From positions 15,884,866 to 15,948,865 of the forward strand of contig OY741264.1 in the NCBI GenBank assembly GCA_963514095.1: 64,000 nucleotides of DNA. Reading direction: 5' to 3'. Each line of letters starts with the position of its first letter. The stretch's first letter is position 1. A program made the position numbers and the translations under genes. The notes under the pieces were generated by a model. That model worked only from the letters and a program-made list of their open reading frames with translations, was not told the origin of the DNA and searched no databases. Positions 46,549 to 58,679 of this stretch are shown piece by piece. Source of the DNA: Eutrigla gurnardus. Its lineage: Eukaryota; Chordata; Actinopteri; Perciformes; Triglidae.

Positions 46549-47158
46549 TCTGAGCTGAGGCGTATAGTGGGCAGAGGTTGCCAACTTTCTGCAGAGTCAA
46601 TCGCTACAGACCTCCAAACTTCATGTGGCCTTCAGATTAGCTCAAGAACAGTGCGTAGAGCTTCATGGAATAGGTTTCCATGGCTGAGCAGCTGCATCCA
46701 AGCCATACATCAGCAAGTGCAATGCAAAGCATTGGATGCAGTGGTGTAAAGCACGCCGCCACCGGAATCTAGAGCAGTGAAGACGCGTTCTCTGGAGTGA
46801 CAAATCATGCTTCTCCATCTGGCAATCTGATGGACAGGTCTGGGTTTGGCAATTGCCAGGAGAATGGTACTTGTCTGACTGCATTGTGCCACGTGTACAT
46901 TTTAGTGGAGGGGGGGTTACGGTGTGGACTTTGTTTGTCAGGAGCTGGGCTTGGCCCCTTAGTACCTAACTCTGAATGCTTCAGCATACCAGTTGATGTT
47001 GGACAATTCCATGCTCCTAACGTTGTGGGAAAAGTTTGGGGATGGCCCCTTCCTGTTCCAACATGACTGTGCACCACTGCACAAAGCAAGGTCCATAAAG
47101 ACATGGATGAGAGAGTTTGGTGTGGATTAACTTGACTGGCCTGCACAAAGTCCTGACC
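46549..47158 (+). pseudogene. Tc1-type transposase fragment (copy 1)
   Basis: The plus strand reads QLSAESIATDLQTSCGLQIS then SRTVRR (DNA-binding HTH region), a catalytic LWSDKS block (first Asp kept) near 46790, SDGQVWVWQLPGEWYLSD and the FQHDCAPLHKARSIKTWMRE block with the second Asp (about 47060-47110). It stops at DWPAQSPD just before the final Glu. The order and motifs are those of a DD34E Tc1-like transposase, which cuts and joins transposon ends at TA sites. N-terminus, C-terminus and both inverted repeats are missing, and the frame shifts several times. It is cut off exactly where the next repeat begins (47160), so a later insertion or deletion removed the rest. Confidence 0.88.
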
Positions 47159-48290
47159 CAGGGTGGGAGTTTCACGACGGCCATTGGCCTTGATTCCCTG
47201 TGAAAAAAAATTCAATTTACAGCCAAGGTGGCCTTTGTGCCCCTGTCAAAATTCCAGTGTAAACAACGCTAGTGACGCGTGGTGGGCTTTTATGGAATTA
47301 CAGCTCCCACAGTGCGCACAGTAGGCTAGTCCCGTGTCTGTGGATCATAGCGATTGCTCTGCTGTGATTGTTCCAAAATAGAACTTGCGCAACTTCGCGA
47401 GCCGCACATCACATTCAAGAAGAACATCAACCGTTCGTCAGCTTAATTACAGCCACCCAAGTGGAGCTGAGCGAGCAGGCAGTGAAAGCACACAGCGGCA
47501 TTTGTATTATAAAAGTACCGGTCCAGTTCCCGTCCCGTTCCTCCGGCGTGCGCACATATTTCTAGCCAACATGAGTGGAGCTGAGCGAGCAAGTGGCCAC
47601 GAGCGGGCAGCGGATTTTGCAGAGAGTGGCATTTTTATGATAAAAGTACCGGTCCGGTTCCATTCCGGTCCCGCTCACACCACAAGTATGAAGCCCAAGC
47701 CCGACCCAGAATCCCGCTGTGTTCTGCACAGTCATCAAGAGTAAACTCAGTCATAACATTGAGCGATAATGAGAGGGACTGCCTATCGATTAAAGTCTAC
47801 GTCATGTCCACATTGCCTACTCGTGTATGTGCGCGTGCATCTTTATAAAGATTTCATACAGAATGTTTTATTGCTTTCAAGTAGTAATTCCTTTATAAGA
47901 TCCATCCATCCATCCAAAGAGCAAGTAAGTTAAGCCTGTTTGTATATTATTCCGAATTTATAGTATATTATGCATTATCAATATTGTTGTTTACACCGTA
48001 GTCTTTCTATTCTACAGGTTTATAACCTTTTATTTGTGGACTTAAACAACTGTATGAAGAAAATCAAACAAAGCAAATAAAAAACCACAACGAGTTTAAA
48101 CAACGTGTCCTCTCCTGGCGCCTCGTTCGGTGGGGAGAATCTTAAAAGAACTGAACATTGGTGGAGGGCCGCGTGCATCTTTATAAAGATTTCATACAGA
48201 ATGTTTTATTGCTTTCAAGTAGTAATTCCTTTATAAGATCCATCCATCCATCCAAAGAGCAAGTAAGTTAAGCCTGTTTCTTTCTGATGT
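47159..48290 (+). repeat. Composite dispersed repeat with internal duplications
   Basis: Starts where the Tc1 fragment ends ('cagggtgggagtttcacgac'). It contains two diverged copies of a unit around 'gtggagctgagcgagca' (47460 and 47575), then the segment shared with 3540-3870 (47640-47900), then a perfect 109-bp direct repeat (47833-47941 and 48171-48279) separated by 229 bp. The sequence between the repeats ends 'agaactgaacattggtggag', reminiscent of an LTR end followed by a primer-binding site, but no matching second LTR or coding region was found. Class unknown. Confidence 0.65.
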
Positions 48291-51200
48291 TGAATTTTGG
48301 CTGATTAATGGACGTCATTGTTGGTCTGTTAGAGGTCTGCAGGATTAAATGCTTATGTTAGCGAACATCAGCTAACATCAACTATCATAGCCAACTCTTC
48401 ATGTAGCGATTAATGCAGTTATCGTACCCGTGCCGGAAATGGTCAAAACAAGACTCATTTTTTAGTATCAATGTCTCACATGTATATAGAAATAAAATAA
48501 AAACATGCATAGAAAAAATAAAACTGATGTTGACAGGAATAACATGAAGGAAATAGAAGATTTCCATAAAATTCTCCAGAATACAAATAATAGCAATATA
48601 ATGGCTGTGTTTATTTTTTGCCAATACTTGGTTTTAGTGCCAATCCGACTATGTTCTAGTACAAGTGCCAATGTTTTATTTTTCAGTTCACGTTTTGTTT
48701 TCAATGCCATTTTTTACTTTGATGTAAAAAAAAGTTTCTGTCACTGTTGTATTACCATACCAAAAAAAAAGAAGCTTCAACTGAATTTTGATTAAGATTT
48801 TTGCACAGATCAAGGACTGGATTTTGTCCCTTGTCTCTAACATTGGACACACATTTGGAAAATTGAATAGGAGGATCAAAAAGCTGTTTGTATGAGTATG
48901 TGCCCACCGTTTAAGACTTGCAGAAATATGAAGTGTGAGTCAAAGACTGTGAGTAGACCATCACATTCTCTGCATTTAAACAAGCAACCAATGGTCTCAT
49001 TTTATGGTTAGGGCAACCCGGTAGTAAGACTGATTTTGAGCAGTCATTTAAAATATGTTACTGATTCTGCAAGTGTCAGATCCTCCAGCAAGAAAATTCT
49101 AGAGGTTAGCGGTCTAGTCACCTTTATTCTTAAAGCAGGACTTTCTGGGAAGAGTCAGAAGATCCCTGCTTGAGGGTCTGAGACCACCCACTGGCTCGTG
49201 CTGTACCAGCAATTCAGCAACACAGCTAGGAGCTACTCCTTGAACATTTTTTAATCAACTTTTTCCTTTGAACGATGGATTCCTACACTTTTTTTGCCAT
49301 GGTTACAGTTCTGATTATTTCACGTGAGAGATTTTTAAGTTTGTGGGGCACAGCTGGAAAAAAAACGGTCAATGTACTTCAGTAGACCAATTACAATTTC
49401 ACAGTATTTTAATCAAAGTCTGATTACACTGGTGGATTGTTTGCTTATATTGCCATGACACAATCAACCAAATGTCATACAATGTTACAAAGTTAATCTC
49501 TCCATGAATGATGTCTTAGAGGGAAAACTTCAAATTTGAGTGTTGCTTATATAGTCATGAATGTATAATCTTGGAGAGAAGTTTTCTAAAAGTGACTGGT
49601 GAAGAGAGGGGATAAAATGACAAGTTTGTGGATTAACCCTCACTGCTGATGTGCATGTGAATATATAAAAGTATAATTTGACCTCAAGAAAGTAAAGACC
49701 ATGTTTTTGAGAGAAGGGAACATGTTCTGCATCCCATCCTCCTCTATCATCCACTTTCCTCCAGTAGCTGTTAGCACCCCTCACCGCTGATTCCAACACC
49801 CAGAGTCAGCCTCCCATTCTCGTACCATCGACCCAGATAAGTGTGAGTGAAGACTATTGTTTAGAACAGCAGCCTGTGTAATTTCACCATTAGTCTCAAT
49901 CAAAGACTACCAGCCTTCAGGCTGCAGGACAGCGTGTGGACGTGTGCGCCCCGCTGGACGTACTACTGTTTAAGAGAGTAATATAACACCGCCTCCACCA
50001 CCCTGGGGCTGGCAAAAAAAAGATGAAAGGAAAATGAAGGAATAAATAGACACATAAAGCAAAGGAGGGAAGGAAGGGAAAGAGGGGAAGAAAGAAGAGC
50101 CAAGGGATAAAAAAAAGGGATAGTTAAAAACAAACAGGGAAGTAGCATACAAAAAGAGTACGGGTGGATGGGTGGAAGAGGAATGGGGGCAAAATATGAA
50201 ATGGAGCACCTTAAAACCATTATGATTACACACACACACACACACATACACACCACTCAGAATGGCTGCTGGGCATTTGGGATCTTAGTGTTGCGGCAGA
50301 GTGTATCTCACATTTCTCTGAGCGTCGCACCATGGAGCCTTAATCTGTTATAGGCCCCTGCTTCTCTTCGTACAAGCATAAATGCACACAACATTTCCCT
50401 CTGGCTAAGTAGTTTGTAGGTGCCATGGGAAATGCTGATGGATTGTGTGCAGCTAACACACACACAGACAGACAAACACACACACACACACACACTAACA
50501 AACGATCAGGCATGCAGCGGCCGGGGCTGGACAGAGCTTATGCGACCTTCGGGGGTTTAGCCGCTCCTTGGTTGTGTTGCAGCTTTCAGGAGCCCAGGGA
50601 TCCGATTTAATAAAGGGATTTGTGAGCTGGGAATGGGAGCAGGGCGGGAGGAAGGAGGGAAGAAGAGGAGGAGGAAGGTGGTGGCAAAACAAATGGCACA
50701 GAGGAAGTGGGATGAGCAAGGATGATGTTGACGACTGCAGCTTTAATAATGATGAATGGCGGTGGCGCTGCTGGTGATGACGATAGTGATCGCAGTGTTG
50801 GCAGGAATAATGATGAAGACTATTACTATGATAAAGGCTACTATGATGATGATGATGATGCTTATGGTGAGTTTGCCAGAGACTGTGACGATGATAAGGA
50901 CAGTAATACTGATTGCAGTTGCTCCGATAATGATGCCACATGTGAATGTTGACGATGGGAGATGGGGGGATGGGATGAAGATGATGGCAGAGGATTGAAG
51001 GTTTGGAAATGCAAACTACACATATAACCTCATTCTCTCTCCTGCAGCATACTGATTTTTCATTTTCTGTTTTTGTTTAGAATGACTAATAAGCGGTAAT
51101 ACTACAACTGAATGACGTTTACTGTAAACAAGGCAATGGGGAAATCATCTAGTTTAGCCCCTTTAAATCCCTGGCAAGTGGATTTAACGGTAGACAGGGA

Positions 51201-53395
51201 GGGTGTTTTTTAGGACACCGTCAGCGGGGAGGTTAGGACGGCATGTCATTTCATCTTCTTCAGCAATCATTGTTCTTAGCTCAGAAACAGGGGCTTCCCA
51301 TCAGCCTGTGAACTCGTCGACAAGAACAAATTGGATTCTAATCCGCCAAAATGACTGACACACTCTGCCCCCCCCCACCGCCCACTCTACACACACACAC
51401 ACAAAATCTCTCAGTCCCATTCAAATTAAGTAGCACAGGTTCAAACAAGCAGAAAAGTGGACTACCTATAAAGCAGTGTGACAACACTAAACTTAATATT
51501 GATTTATTGTGATACCCCCTTCTGCGATACATTATTGATACACTGGTGCCAAATATCAATATTTTAAAAAAAATTGTAAACATGTTCAGTCATGATACCC
51601 GTACCTAGACTGTACTGCATATAGCAGATTTAGATGTCATTGATTTGCATTCAAAGTAAACTTATTTCAAGAATTCCTTTGATATCTCAGTTATTTTGAC
51701 AGTTAACACACAATCCTCACAAACATTAACTACTCAAACAATACAGTAAAGTACAGCCGCACATAACCTGTTGTGACCAATTTCAATCAGTGCCACCTTC
51801 TAAAAATATGCACTTTGTCTATTTTTGACGGAGCACTGGCACTTTGCAGAGCAGATCAATCCGGTTAATAACAGGCACCATATGTAAGGTATAGATAAGA
51901 AAGAAGAATGAAGATGAATACATTTATAACAGCTTAAAACACAGCCATAAAATGTGATCCATCCCGTTCATAACTGGAGTTTTAACTGTGTTAGGTTTGT
52001 CTGGAGGCTACAGCACAACAAAGTAGGAAATGACAATAAACACAACCTGTTCTCACTCCCAAGGTGTCAAACACTGCAGCTCGGACAGTGATGCTCAGTG
52101 ACTGATATGGATGCACATCAAGGGCCCTCCGTTGTCTAGAGCCAGGCCTGTAGCCAATGTTAGCACACAATGAGGATGGAGCAAGATAAAGTCTTGGGAA
52201 TTTAAGGAAATGAAATGTGCCATTATACTGTAATTGACACTCTCTGTGCAGGAGTGGGGATAGGGCTACGGGGCTCAGCAGACTAATCCAGTATGTCATG
52301 TACCTGCATCAGCACTTTTGCTGCTTGATCCTGGAACTTTACAACCAAACCTTCCTTCATCTCCCTGGAGTCAAAGGATACAAAAACGCTCCAAGCGGCA
52401 CTTCCAGGGACGAAGCAGTTGATAACCAATAACCACACCCCAACAACCAATGCACTTAATGCTTTAAAAAGCTCAGCTTTTTATACACATTATGAATAGT
52501 TCAACATGTACACAATATTAAGCACCAGTGATCCGGCGAGGGCCATTGGTTCAACAGCTCCACTGACCAAATCATCAGCACTACAGCACATAATCCACAA
52601 CAGATCAGATGAAGATTAAAGTCAATCATTTAATAAAGTATATCAGTCTTTGAATAATATAGACAGACAGACAATGAAATACAACAGACCAAGTTGAAAG
52701 CATTTCATCAAGATGGCCATGCCCATTAGTTAGTTTTATGAGACTCCACACCCAATAGGCTTCAGAGACTCTGCAGCCACACAGGTGTTTTTAATGTGAT
52801 CAAAAACAGTTTTGCGTGTGAATTGTTTTTTAATGTCTTTTAACGAAAAATTGCCACAAATGTCTCAGTGAAATACCTTGACACTGCACGTTGAAGGGAT
52901 TTCCAACATTTCTTTTGCTTAAACATGTTGGTTAGACATGCTGGGCATGATTAAAGTTAATGCTGATTAGGTCAGATGTAAACTCTGGTCTACTTGCTTA
53001 ATCAGTTTTGTTCATCAGTTTTAATAAACTGATTTACATAACCATCAAAACAGCTACTTGGTATTAATGTGTGGTAAACATTAAAATTTACCCAAGATTC
53101 ATCAAATTTATCAAGCTCCCATTGTAACTACAAGTGTTGTTAATGCTGCTGTGTTTGTGTACATAAAGGGGCGGATTTATATATTACATGTTCTGATCAT
53201 TATATGAACCCAATGCAAACACATGATGATGACTCTTTTAGTCGTCTGGGCAGTCATCTTGTCTGTTTATCAGTCTGTCCATCCCAGACTTGGTCAAGCG
53301 ACAGAGCGACATACTCTGGATTCATTCTGGTGCAAACATGTCAACAAAGTCAGCGTCTATAATTTAAGGTTAACTATCCAGCTAAGTGTCAAAGT
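48291..53395. other. Long unrecognised stretch with simple repeats
   Basis: No convincing gene. CA repeats lie at 50228-50246 and 50457-50494, a GAT/ATG-rich patch at 50715-50990, and a C tract at 51369-51377. A patch near 51490-51560 ('attgatacactggtgccaaa', 'tatcaatatttt') resembles a hAT-related repeat but has no definable ends. Confidence 0.45.
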
Positions 53396-53399
53396 CATC

Positions 53400-53640
53400 T
53401 CAACAGCCAACTGCATTGGTAGCATGGTAGCGACCTGTCAATCACAAGGTAGCCCCACCCTAAAGCATTCCCTGTTTTATGGTCTAACTGGACCAACATT
53501 TACAAAATGAAAATCATGCTGTATTGAAGAAGACTTGTAACTACGGATTGAGAGTATGAACTCATGTTTACTGAGATAATAAATCAAGTGAGACTTCTAT
53601 ACAATCAGACCTGTTTTTTCAAGGATTTTCGAGGATTTGC
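53400..53640 (-). repeat. Dispersed repeat family X, copy B
   Basis: The reverse complement matches copies A and C: 'cttcttcaatacagcat', 'taaaacagggaatgcttta', 'gggctaccttgtgattgaca' in the same order. Adjacent sequence to about 53750 ('cccctgatggccagcag') may belong to the same family. Confidence 0.7.
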
Positions 53641-54549
53641 CCCCTGATGGCCAGCAGAGAGAATGCAAGTTTGAGGCAGTTCGGCATGGCTTAATTTTTC
53701 AGAACTGGTAGTTGCCTTCTGGCTGCATGTCATTCCCTGACTCACGTTCACGAAATTCTTGACCGCCACACATCAAGGTAGCTAAAACAATTAATGCTGT
53801 ATTTAATTCAAATGTAATGTAGATTTGAATGCCGCTCTGAGAATGAATCACATTTGTTAATAAACCTCTTGACCTTTTGCTTAGATTTTTTTTCAGAAAG
53901 CCAAATGTTCACTTATACTTAAAATATATTGACCTTGTGATGTGGTCAGGCATTACATTTGCTGTAGGTAAAGAAGGTTAATCTTCCTATAAGGGTAATA
54001 CCATATTGCAATATTGTAAGTGATCAGGGTTTACATATAAACATGTTGGTGTCAGATGTGGAATACAACACTGTGAACAGTGCACCTTTTCCATCTACCT
54101 TTTACATGGGGGCAGGAGGATTGCTGGTCTAACTGCAGAAGACAAGCTGACTGGTTGCTTGTTGCAAAGTTGGAATGAGCTGGAACAAACTGCAGATAGA
54201 ACTGCCTTTCGCAGTGTGTACATGCTTGTGTTTCTATCTGTGTGTGCAGGTCGCCGGTGTAATTTACTAGTGATGACTTCAAATGATCCACAAAGCTCTC
54301 CTCTCTTCTTCTTCTTCATTCCCACTCTTGCACATGGACTTAATGGTCATAATATGACGAGTATATTCAATTCACAAACAACAAAGACCTTCCCTCCCTC
54401 TTCAAACCCGCAACTAAAAAAACTATTATGGCACTTATTATAAATGAAAGAATTTATGCACTAATAACTTATAGCTTCCCGTTCTTTTAGCCACTACACA
54501 AGTACAATAATCTGCCCTCTAAACTCCTTTTTCCTTTATAAACTCATTA
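53641..54549. other. Unrecognised stretch
   Basis: No gene or defined element seen. Confidence 0.45.
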
Positions 54550-54875
54550 TATTTAGCTAGTGATGTCCAAATGAAGCTTCGAAGAGCATTTTCTTTATTT
54601 TCTGAGCCCAATAGATGGCGCTCTCTGTTCAACAAAGGGTTGAAAGCAATGGAAATATATTGGCCTTCAACCCTTTTGAGAAATAGAGAGCGCCATCTAT
54701 TGGGCTCAGAAATTAAAGAAAATGCTTCACGAAGCTTCATTTGGACATCACTAGTTGAAGGCCAATATATTTCCATTGCTTTCAACCCTTTGTTGAACAG
54801 AGAGCGCCATCTATTGGGCTCAGAAAATAAAGAAAATGCTTCACGAAGCTTCATTTGGACATCACTATATTTAGC
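54550..54875. mobile_element. Composite hAT fold-back MITE (element 54558-54867)
   Basis: The octamer 'tatttagc' lies at 54550-54557 and 54868-54875. The element starts 'tagtgatgtccaaatgaagc' and ends with its reverse complement. Inside are three copies of one arm: one forward (about 54558-54671) and two inverted (about 54680-54755 and 54756-54867), each carrying 'gagcgccatctattgggctc' or its complement. The third copy matches the first along nearly its whole length; the second is a shorter version. TAGTGATG ends and an 8-bp duplication fit hAT. It has no transposase; the open frames it contains are the same arm read in both directions. Confidence 0.9.
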
Positions 54876-55844
54876 TGAAAATATTGTTTGTCAGTAAGTC
54901 AAAGCCTAACAGCTTTACTGCCCCATGCAACCAAAAATGCAGATATCCTCTTTAAAATACAACTATATATGTTACACAGAAATTGCATCACCAAATGCTA
55001 CAAGCCAAACCAGAACCTTCTTTTTATGTGAGTCGTCCCTTCTCACCCTTCACTCAGTCAGTCATCAAAACATATCTCTATCAGATACGCAGATAATACA
55101 AAATGTATTAGCTGCCACATACTGAAGTTTACCTGGTAGACCAGAGACCTCCCATTCAGTCAGGATTATCCAAGCGGCAACCTCTTGGTCTGAAAAGTGA
55201 AGCCAATGCGGAAGTGCTTGAAACTTGCATTGGGGTAGTGACTACATCAAATTCGTACCTCTGTATTTGAACAATGTAACAAATAACTTTTTTTTGTTAA
55301 TTTCTTGTGAAAATGATAAACATTCAACAGTTGCTCATTGGCTACAGTTCTTTAACAGCTGTGGCACTCAAATACTGCCATGGCAGGACTTAAGCACTCT
55401 GAATCTACTCTTTTTGTCTTCCATTAAATTACACATTCAGGTGTTGTTCATTCAGAGTTGGCATAGAGTTTGACACACATTGCACTCCTTTGAGCTTGAT
55501 TAACCTGACAAATTGGGCTAAACCAACTAGCATGCTATCGATGACAACAACTGGGGTGCTGCCAAAACATATGGAACGTGTGTAAAAGTTGTGTCTCAGA
55601 ATTTCTGAAGAAGATACAAACAAGAGAAGTAGATACAAACAGCTGTTTTGGTCAAAGGGCCTAGTGAAAGTATTTTGCATACCAAATTTGAAGTCATGTA
55701 CCAAATGGTTCAATATAGATAGTGTTACACCCCTAACTTGCATACTATTTAGCAGCCATCAAAGGGCGACTGCTCTGGTTGCAAAAATAAGCTCAATTGT
55801 ATCCATGAATTAACAACACTATTTCTCATTTAATTTATTACATC
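54876..55844. other. Unrecognised stretch
   Basis: No gene or element could be supported. Confidence 0.45.
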
Positions 55845-56200
55845 AGTAAACATTTTAAAAAATAGTTTATGGTCACAATCGCTCGGTTTCCAGTCTTCTT
55901 CAATCCAGCACGATGTTCATTTAGTAAATTATGGTCAATTTAGGGTGTAGTAGATCATAAAGCAGGGTATGATTTAGGGCAGGGCTACCTTGTAATCAAC
56001 AGGAGTTGCCATGTTTCATCTAAGAACTTTCACATCACATTTTGCTCAAGTAAAACCTCAAGCTCAAGTATCGTCTTATTCAGTTTTTCATTACGGTTGT
56101 AACAAACTTCACCCTCTCACTTCTGGTTGCAAAAAACATGAGAGCGACAGCTAAATTCGACAAAACCATGGGTGATGTCACGTCTGTGGGTGTACCACAC
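55845..56200 (+). repeat. Dispersed repeat family X, copy C
   Basis: Shares with copy A the blocks 'cttcttcaatccagcacga', 'gtaaattatggtcaattta', 'taaagcagggtatgattta', 'ctcacttctggttgcaa' and 'ccatgggtgatgtcacg'. It lacks the 135-bp extra segment and the hairpin left arm of copy A, and so shows the likely original state. Confidence 0.75.
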
Positions 56201-56539
56201 AAGCAGCCTTCCCTGAGCCTCCTGGGCCCATTTAAGTCATCAGGCCTTCGGCTTGACTCCCAGATGCCTGTGTGGAGGGGCAAAGACAACACAAGCGCTC
56301 ATAGTTTCCACCATTATTTACTTAAAAATGTACTCTACTCTGCTACTGTCTTTGAAGATTCTCAGTCATCCAAGTTGTGGTAATCTTTGAAAGTGTATTC
56401 AATTCTACAGATGTGAAGAAGCCTACAGGATGAGAGATCTGCTATTATTGTCTAATAAGAGATGAGGACAAAATCAGACTTCATGGTTATTCCTTTTCAT
56501 ATTCTTATTATCATCAATTAAACTTTACTACAATCCTCA

Positions 56540-56591
56540 TATACATACATACATACATACATACATACATACATACATACATACATACATA
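56540..56591. repeat. (ATAC)n microsatellite
   Basis: About 12 tandem ATAC units next to the Tc1 element, where its left inverted repeat would be expected. Confidence 0.97.
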
Positions 56592-56678
56592 AATACAATC
56601 CAATCACTTCCATGGCCACATGTGTATAAAAGTAAGCACCTAGGCATGCAGACCTTTTCTACAAACATTTGTGACAGA

Positions 56679-57668
56679 ATGGGTCGCTCTCAGGAGCTCA
56701 GTGAATTCCAGTGTGGTACTGTGATAGGATGCCACCCGTGCAACAAGTCCAGTTGGGAAATGCCCTCACTCCTAAATATTCCTCACTCAACTGTCAGTGG
56801 GATTTAACAAAGTGGAAGCGTTTGGGAAGACAGCAACTCAGCCACAAAGTGGTAGGCCACGAAAATGATGGAGCGGGGTCAGCGGATGCTGAGGCACATA
56901 GTGCACAGAGGTCGCCAACTTTCTGCAGAGTCAATCACAGACCTCCAAACTTCATGTGGCCTTCAGATTAGCTCAAGAACAGTGCAAAGAGAGCTTCATG
57001 GATTGGGTTTCCATGGTCGAGCAGCTGCATCAAAGCAATACATCAGCAAGTGCAATACAAAGCATTGGATGCAGAGGTGTAAAGCACGCTGCCACTGGAC
57101 TCTATGCAGTGGAGACGTTCTCTGGAGTGTCGAATCGCGCTTCTTCAACTGGCAATCTGATGGACGAGTCTGGGTTTGGCGGTTGCCAGGACAACGGTAC
57201 TTGTCTGACTGCATTGTGCCACGTGTAAAGTTTGGTGGAGGGGGGATTATGGTGTGAGGTTGTTTTTCAGGAACTCTGAATGCTTCAGCATACCAAGAGA
57301 TGTTGGACAATTCCATGCTTCCAACTTTGTGGGAACAGTTTGGGGATGGCCCCTTCCTGCTCCAACATGACTGTGCGCCAGTGCACAAAGCAAGGTCCAT
57401 AAAGATATGGATAAGAGAGTTTGGTGTGGATGAACTTGACTGGTCTGCACAGAATCCTGACATCAACCTGATAGAACACCTTTGAGATTAATTTGAGTGG
57501 AGACTGAGAGCCAGGCCTTCCCGTCCAACATCAGTGCATAACCTCACAAATACGCTTCTGGAAGAATGGTCAAAACTTCCCATAAACACACTCCTAAACG
57601 TTGTGGAAAGCCTTCCCAGAAGAGTTGAAGCTGTTATAGCTGCAAAGGATGGACCTATGTCATATTAA
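56679..57668 (+). pseudogene. Tc1-type DD34E transposase, inactivated
   Basis: It begins MGRSQELSEFQCGTVIGC, followed by a paired-like HTH with NIPHSTVSGI; the frame then shifts (about 56808-56865) and continues MERGQRMLRHIVHRGRQLSA. ELHGLGFHGRAAASK, SDGRVWVWRLPGQRYLSDCI and FGGGGIMV follow. Catalytic residues: the first Asp (family LWSDESRF) reads LWSVES, a Val; the second Asp is kept in LLQHDCAPVHKA; the Glu in NLIEHL lies exactly 34 residues further, confirming DD34E. After IEHL the conserved Trp codon is TGA. A short deletion (SITDL for SIATDL) removes one residue. The end VEAVIAAKDGPMSY and stop at 57666-57668 match the family end. About 330 codons, near the usual 340. Confidence 0.92.
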
Positions 57669-57696
57669 ACCCTATGGATTAAGAATGGGATGTCAC

Positions 57697-58679
57697 TTAA
57701 AGTGTAAGTTTGGCGGAAATTGAAAATAAAGCTATTTTCTGAATGAAAATATATCAACTAAGCCGTGGAGGAAGTAATTTTCGCTCATCACGCAGTTCAG
57801 AGCTAGCACGGGCGGAAGCTAGAGTCCAAAATCGCAAACAGTGGGTTAGCATGGGGCCAACAGCCACACGCTTTCAAAATCACATTTTTAAACCACTAAC
57901 ATTGCTCAAAACAGCGCCAAACCTCGTCAGCAGCTTGCTCTGGGTGTCTACACATAAAACGAAGCACCAACAACTCAGTTCATGAACCCGAAGTTTATAA
58001 CAGAAGACAGTTAAGAACACTCACCAATTCTACCCCTGCCAGCTCCTCGCGAAGGATAGTCCGTAAGTGTCGATTACCGAACGCAGCTCTCGTGTTCCCG
58101 CGTGAGATCTCGCGTGACATGTATGTGCTTCAGATAAGGCTGCTGTCTTGAACTGATTGGAAGTGTATACAAACTATCCCAACATTTTTACCCACCATTA
58201 TTAACTTATATTTGGCCAAACTGCCACTAATTTAAAAGTATACTCGTTTTATTCTGGGCGAAATCTTCAGTGGTCTCCCTCGTTTTGCATTGCGTTCGGT
58301 AATCGACACTTACGGACTATCCTTCGCGAGGAGCTGGCAGGGGTAGAATTGGTGAGTGTTCTTAACTGTCTTCTGTTATAAACTTCGGGTTCATGAACTG
58401 AGTTGTTGGTGCTTCGTTTTATGTGTAGACACCCAGAGCAAGCTGCTGACGAGGTTTGGCGCTGTTTTGAGCAATGTTAGTGGTTTAAAAATGCGATTTT
58501 GAAAGCGTGTGGCTGTTGGCCCCATGCTAACCCACTGTTTGCGATTTTGGACTCTAGCTTCCGCCCGTGCTAGCTCTGAACTGCGTGATGAGCGAAAATT
58601 ACTTCCTCCACGGCTTAGTTGATATATTTTCATTCAGAAAATAGCTTTATTTTCAATTTCCGCCAAACTTACACTTTAA
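57697..58679. mobile_element. TTAA fold-back element with 385-bp arms (element 57701-58675)
   Basis: TTAA at 57697-57700 and 58676-58679 brackets 975 bp. The left arm (57701-58085) starts 'agtgtaagtttggcggaaat' and the right arm (58291-58675) is its reverse complement of equal length, with hardly any mismatch (one amino-acid difference between the 80-codon frames read in from each arm). A 205-bp unique spacer lies between. It has no transposase. TTAA duplication indicates piggyBac- or Kolobok-type mobilisation. Near-identity of the arms implies a young insertion or ongoing arm homogenisation. It sits in the 3' region of the Tc1 element. Confidence 0.92.

Noticed and set aside
46534..47215. 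Possible host gene in overlapping frames
   Set aside because: The conserved blocks are Tc1 transposase; opposite-strand frames are its shadows.
47833..48279. Pair of LTRs of a retrovirus-like element
   Set aside because: The repeats are only 109 bp and 229 bp apart, with no gag/pol sequence; LTR nature remains unproven.
50715..50998. Asp-rich and Met-rich open frames over the GAT/ATG-rich patch
   Set aside because: Three overlapping frames are open because the DNA is a degenerate GAT repeat; there is no domain, splice site or codon bias.
54519..54897. Open frames with repeated SEPNRWRSLF peptides on both strands
   Set aside because: They are translations of the repeated arm of the hAT MITE.
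57743..58633. Two almost identical 80-residue open frames on opposite strands
   Set aside because: They are the two arms of the TTAA fold-back element read inward, not a duplicated gene.
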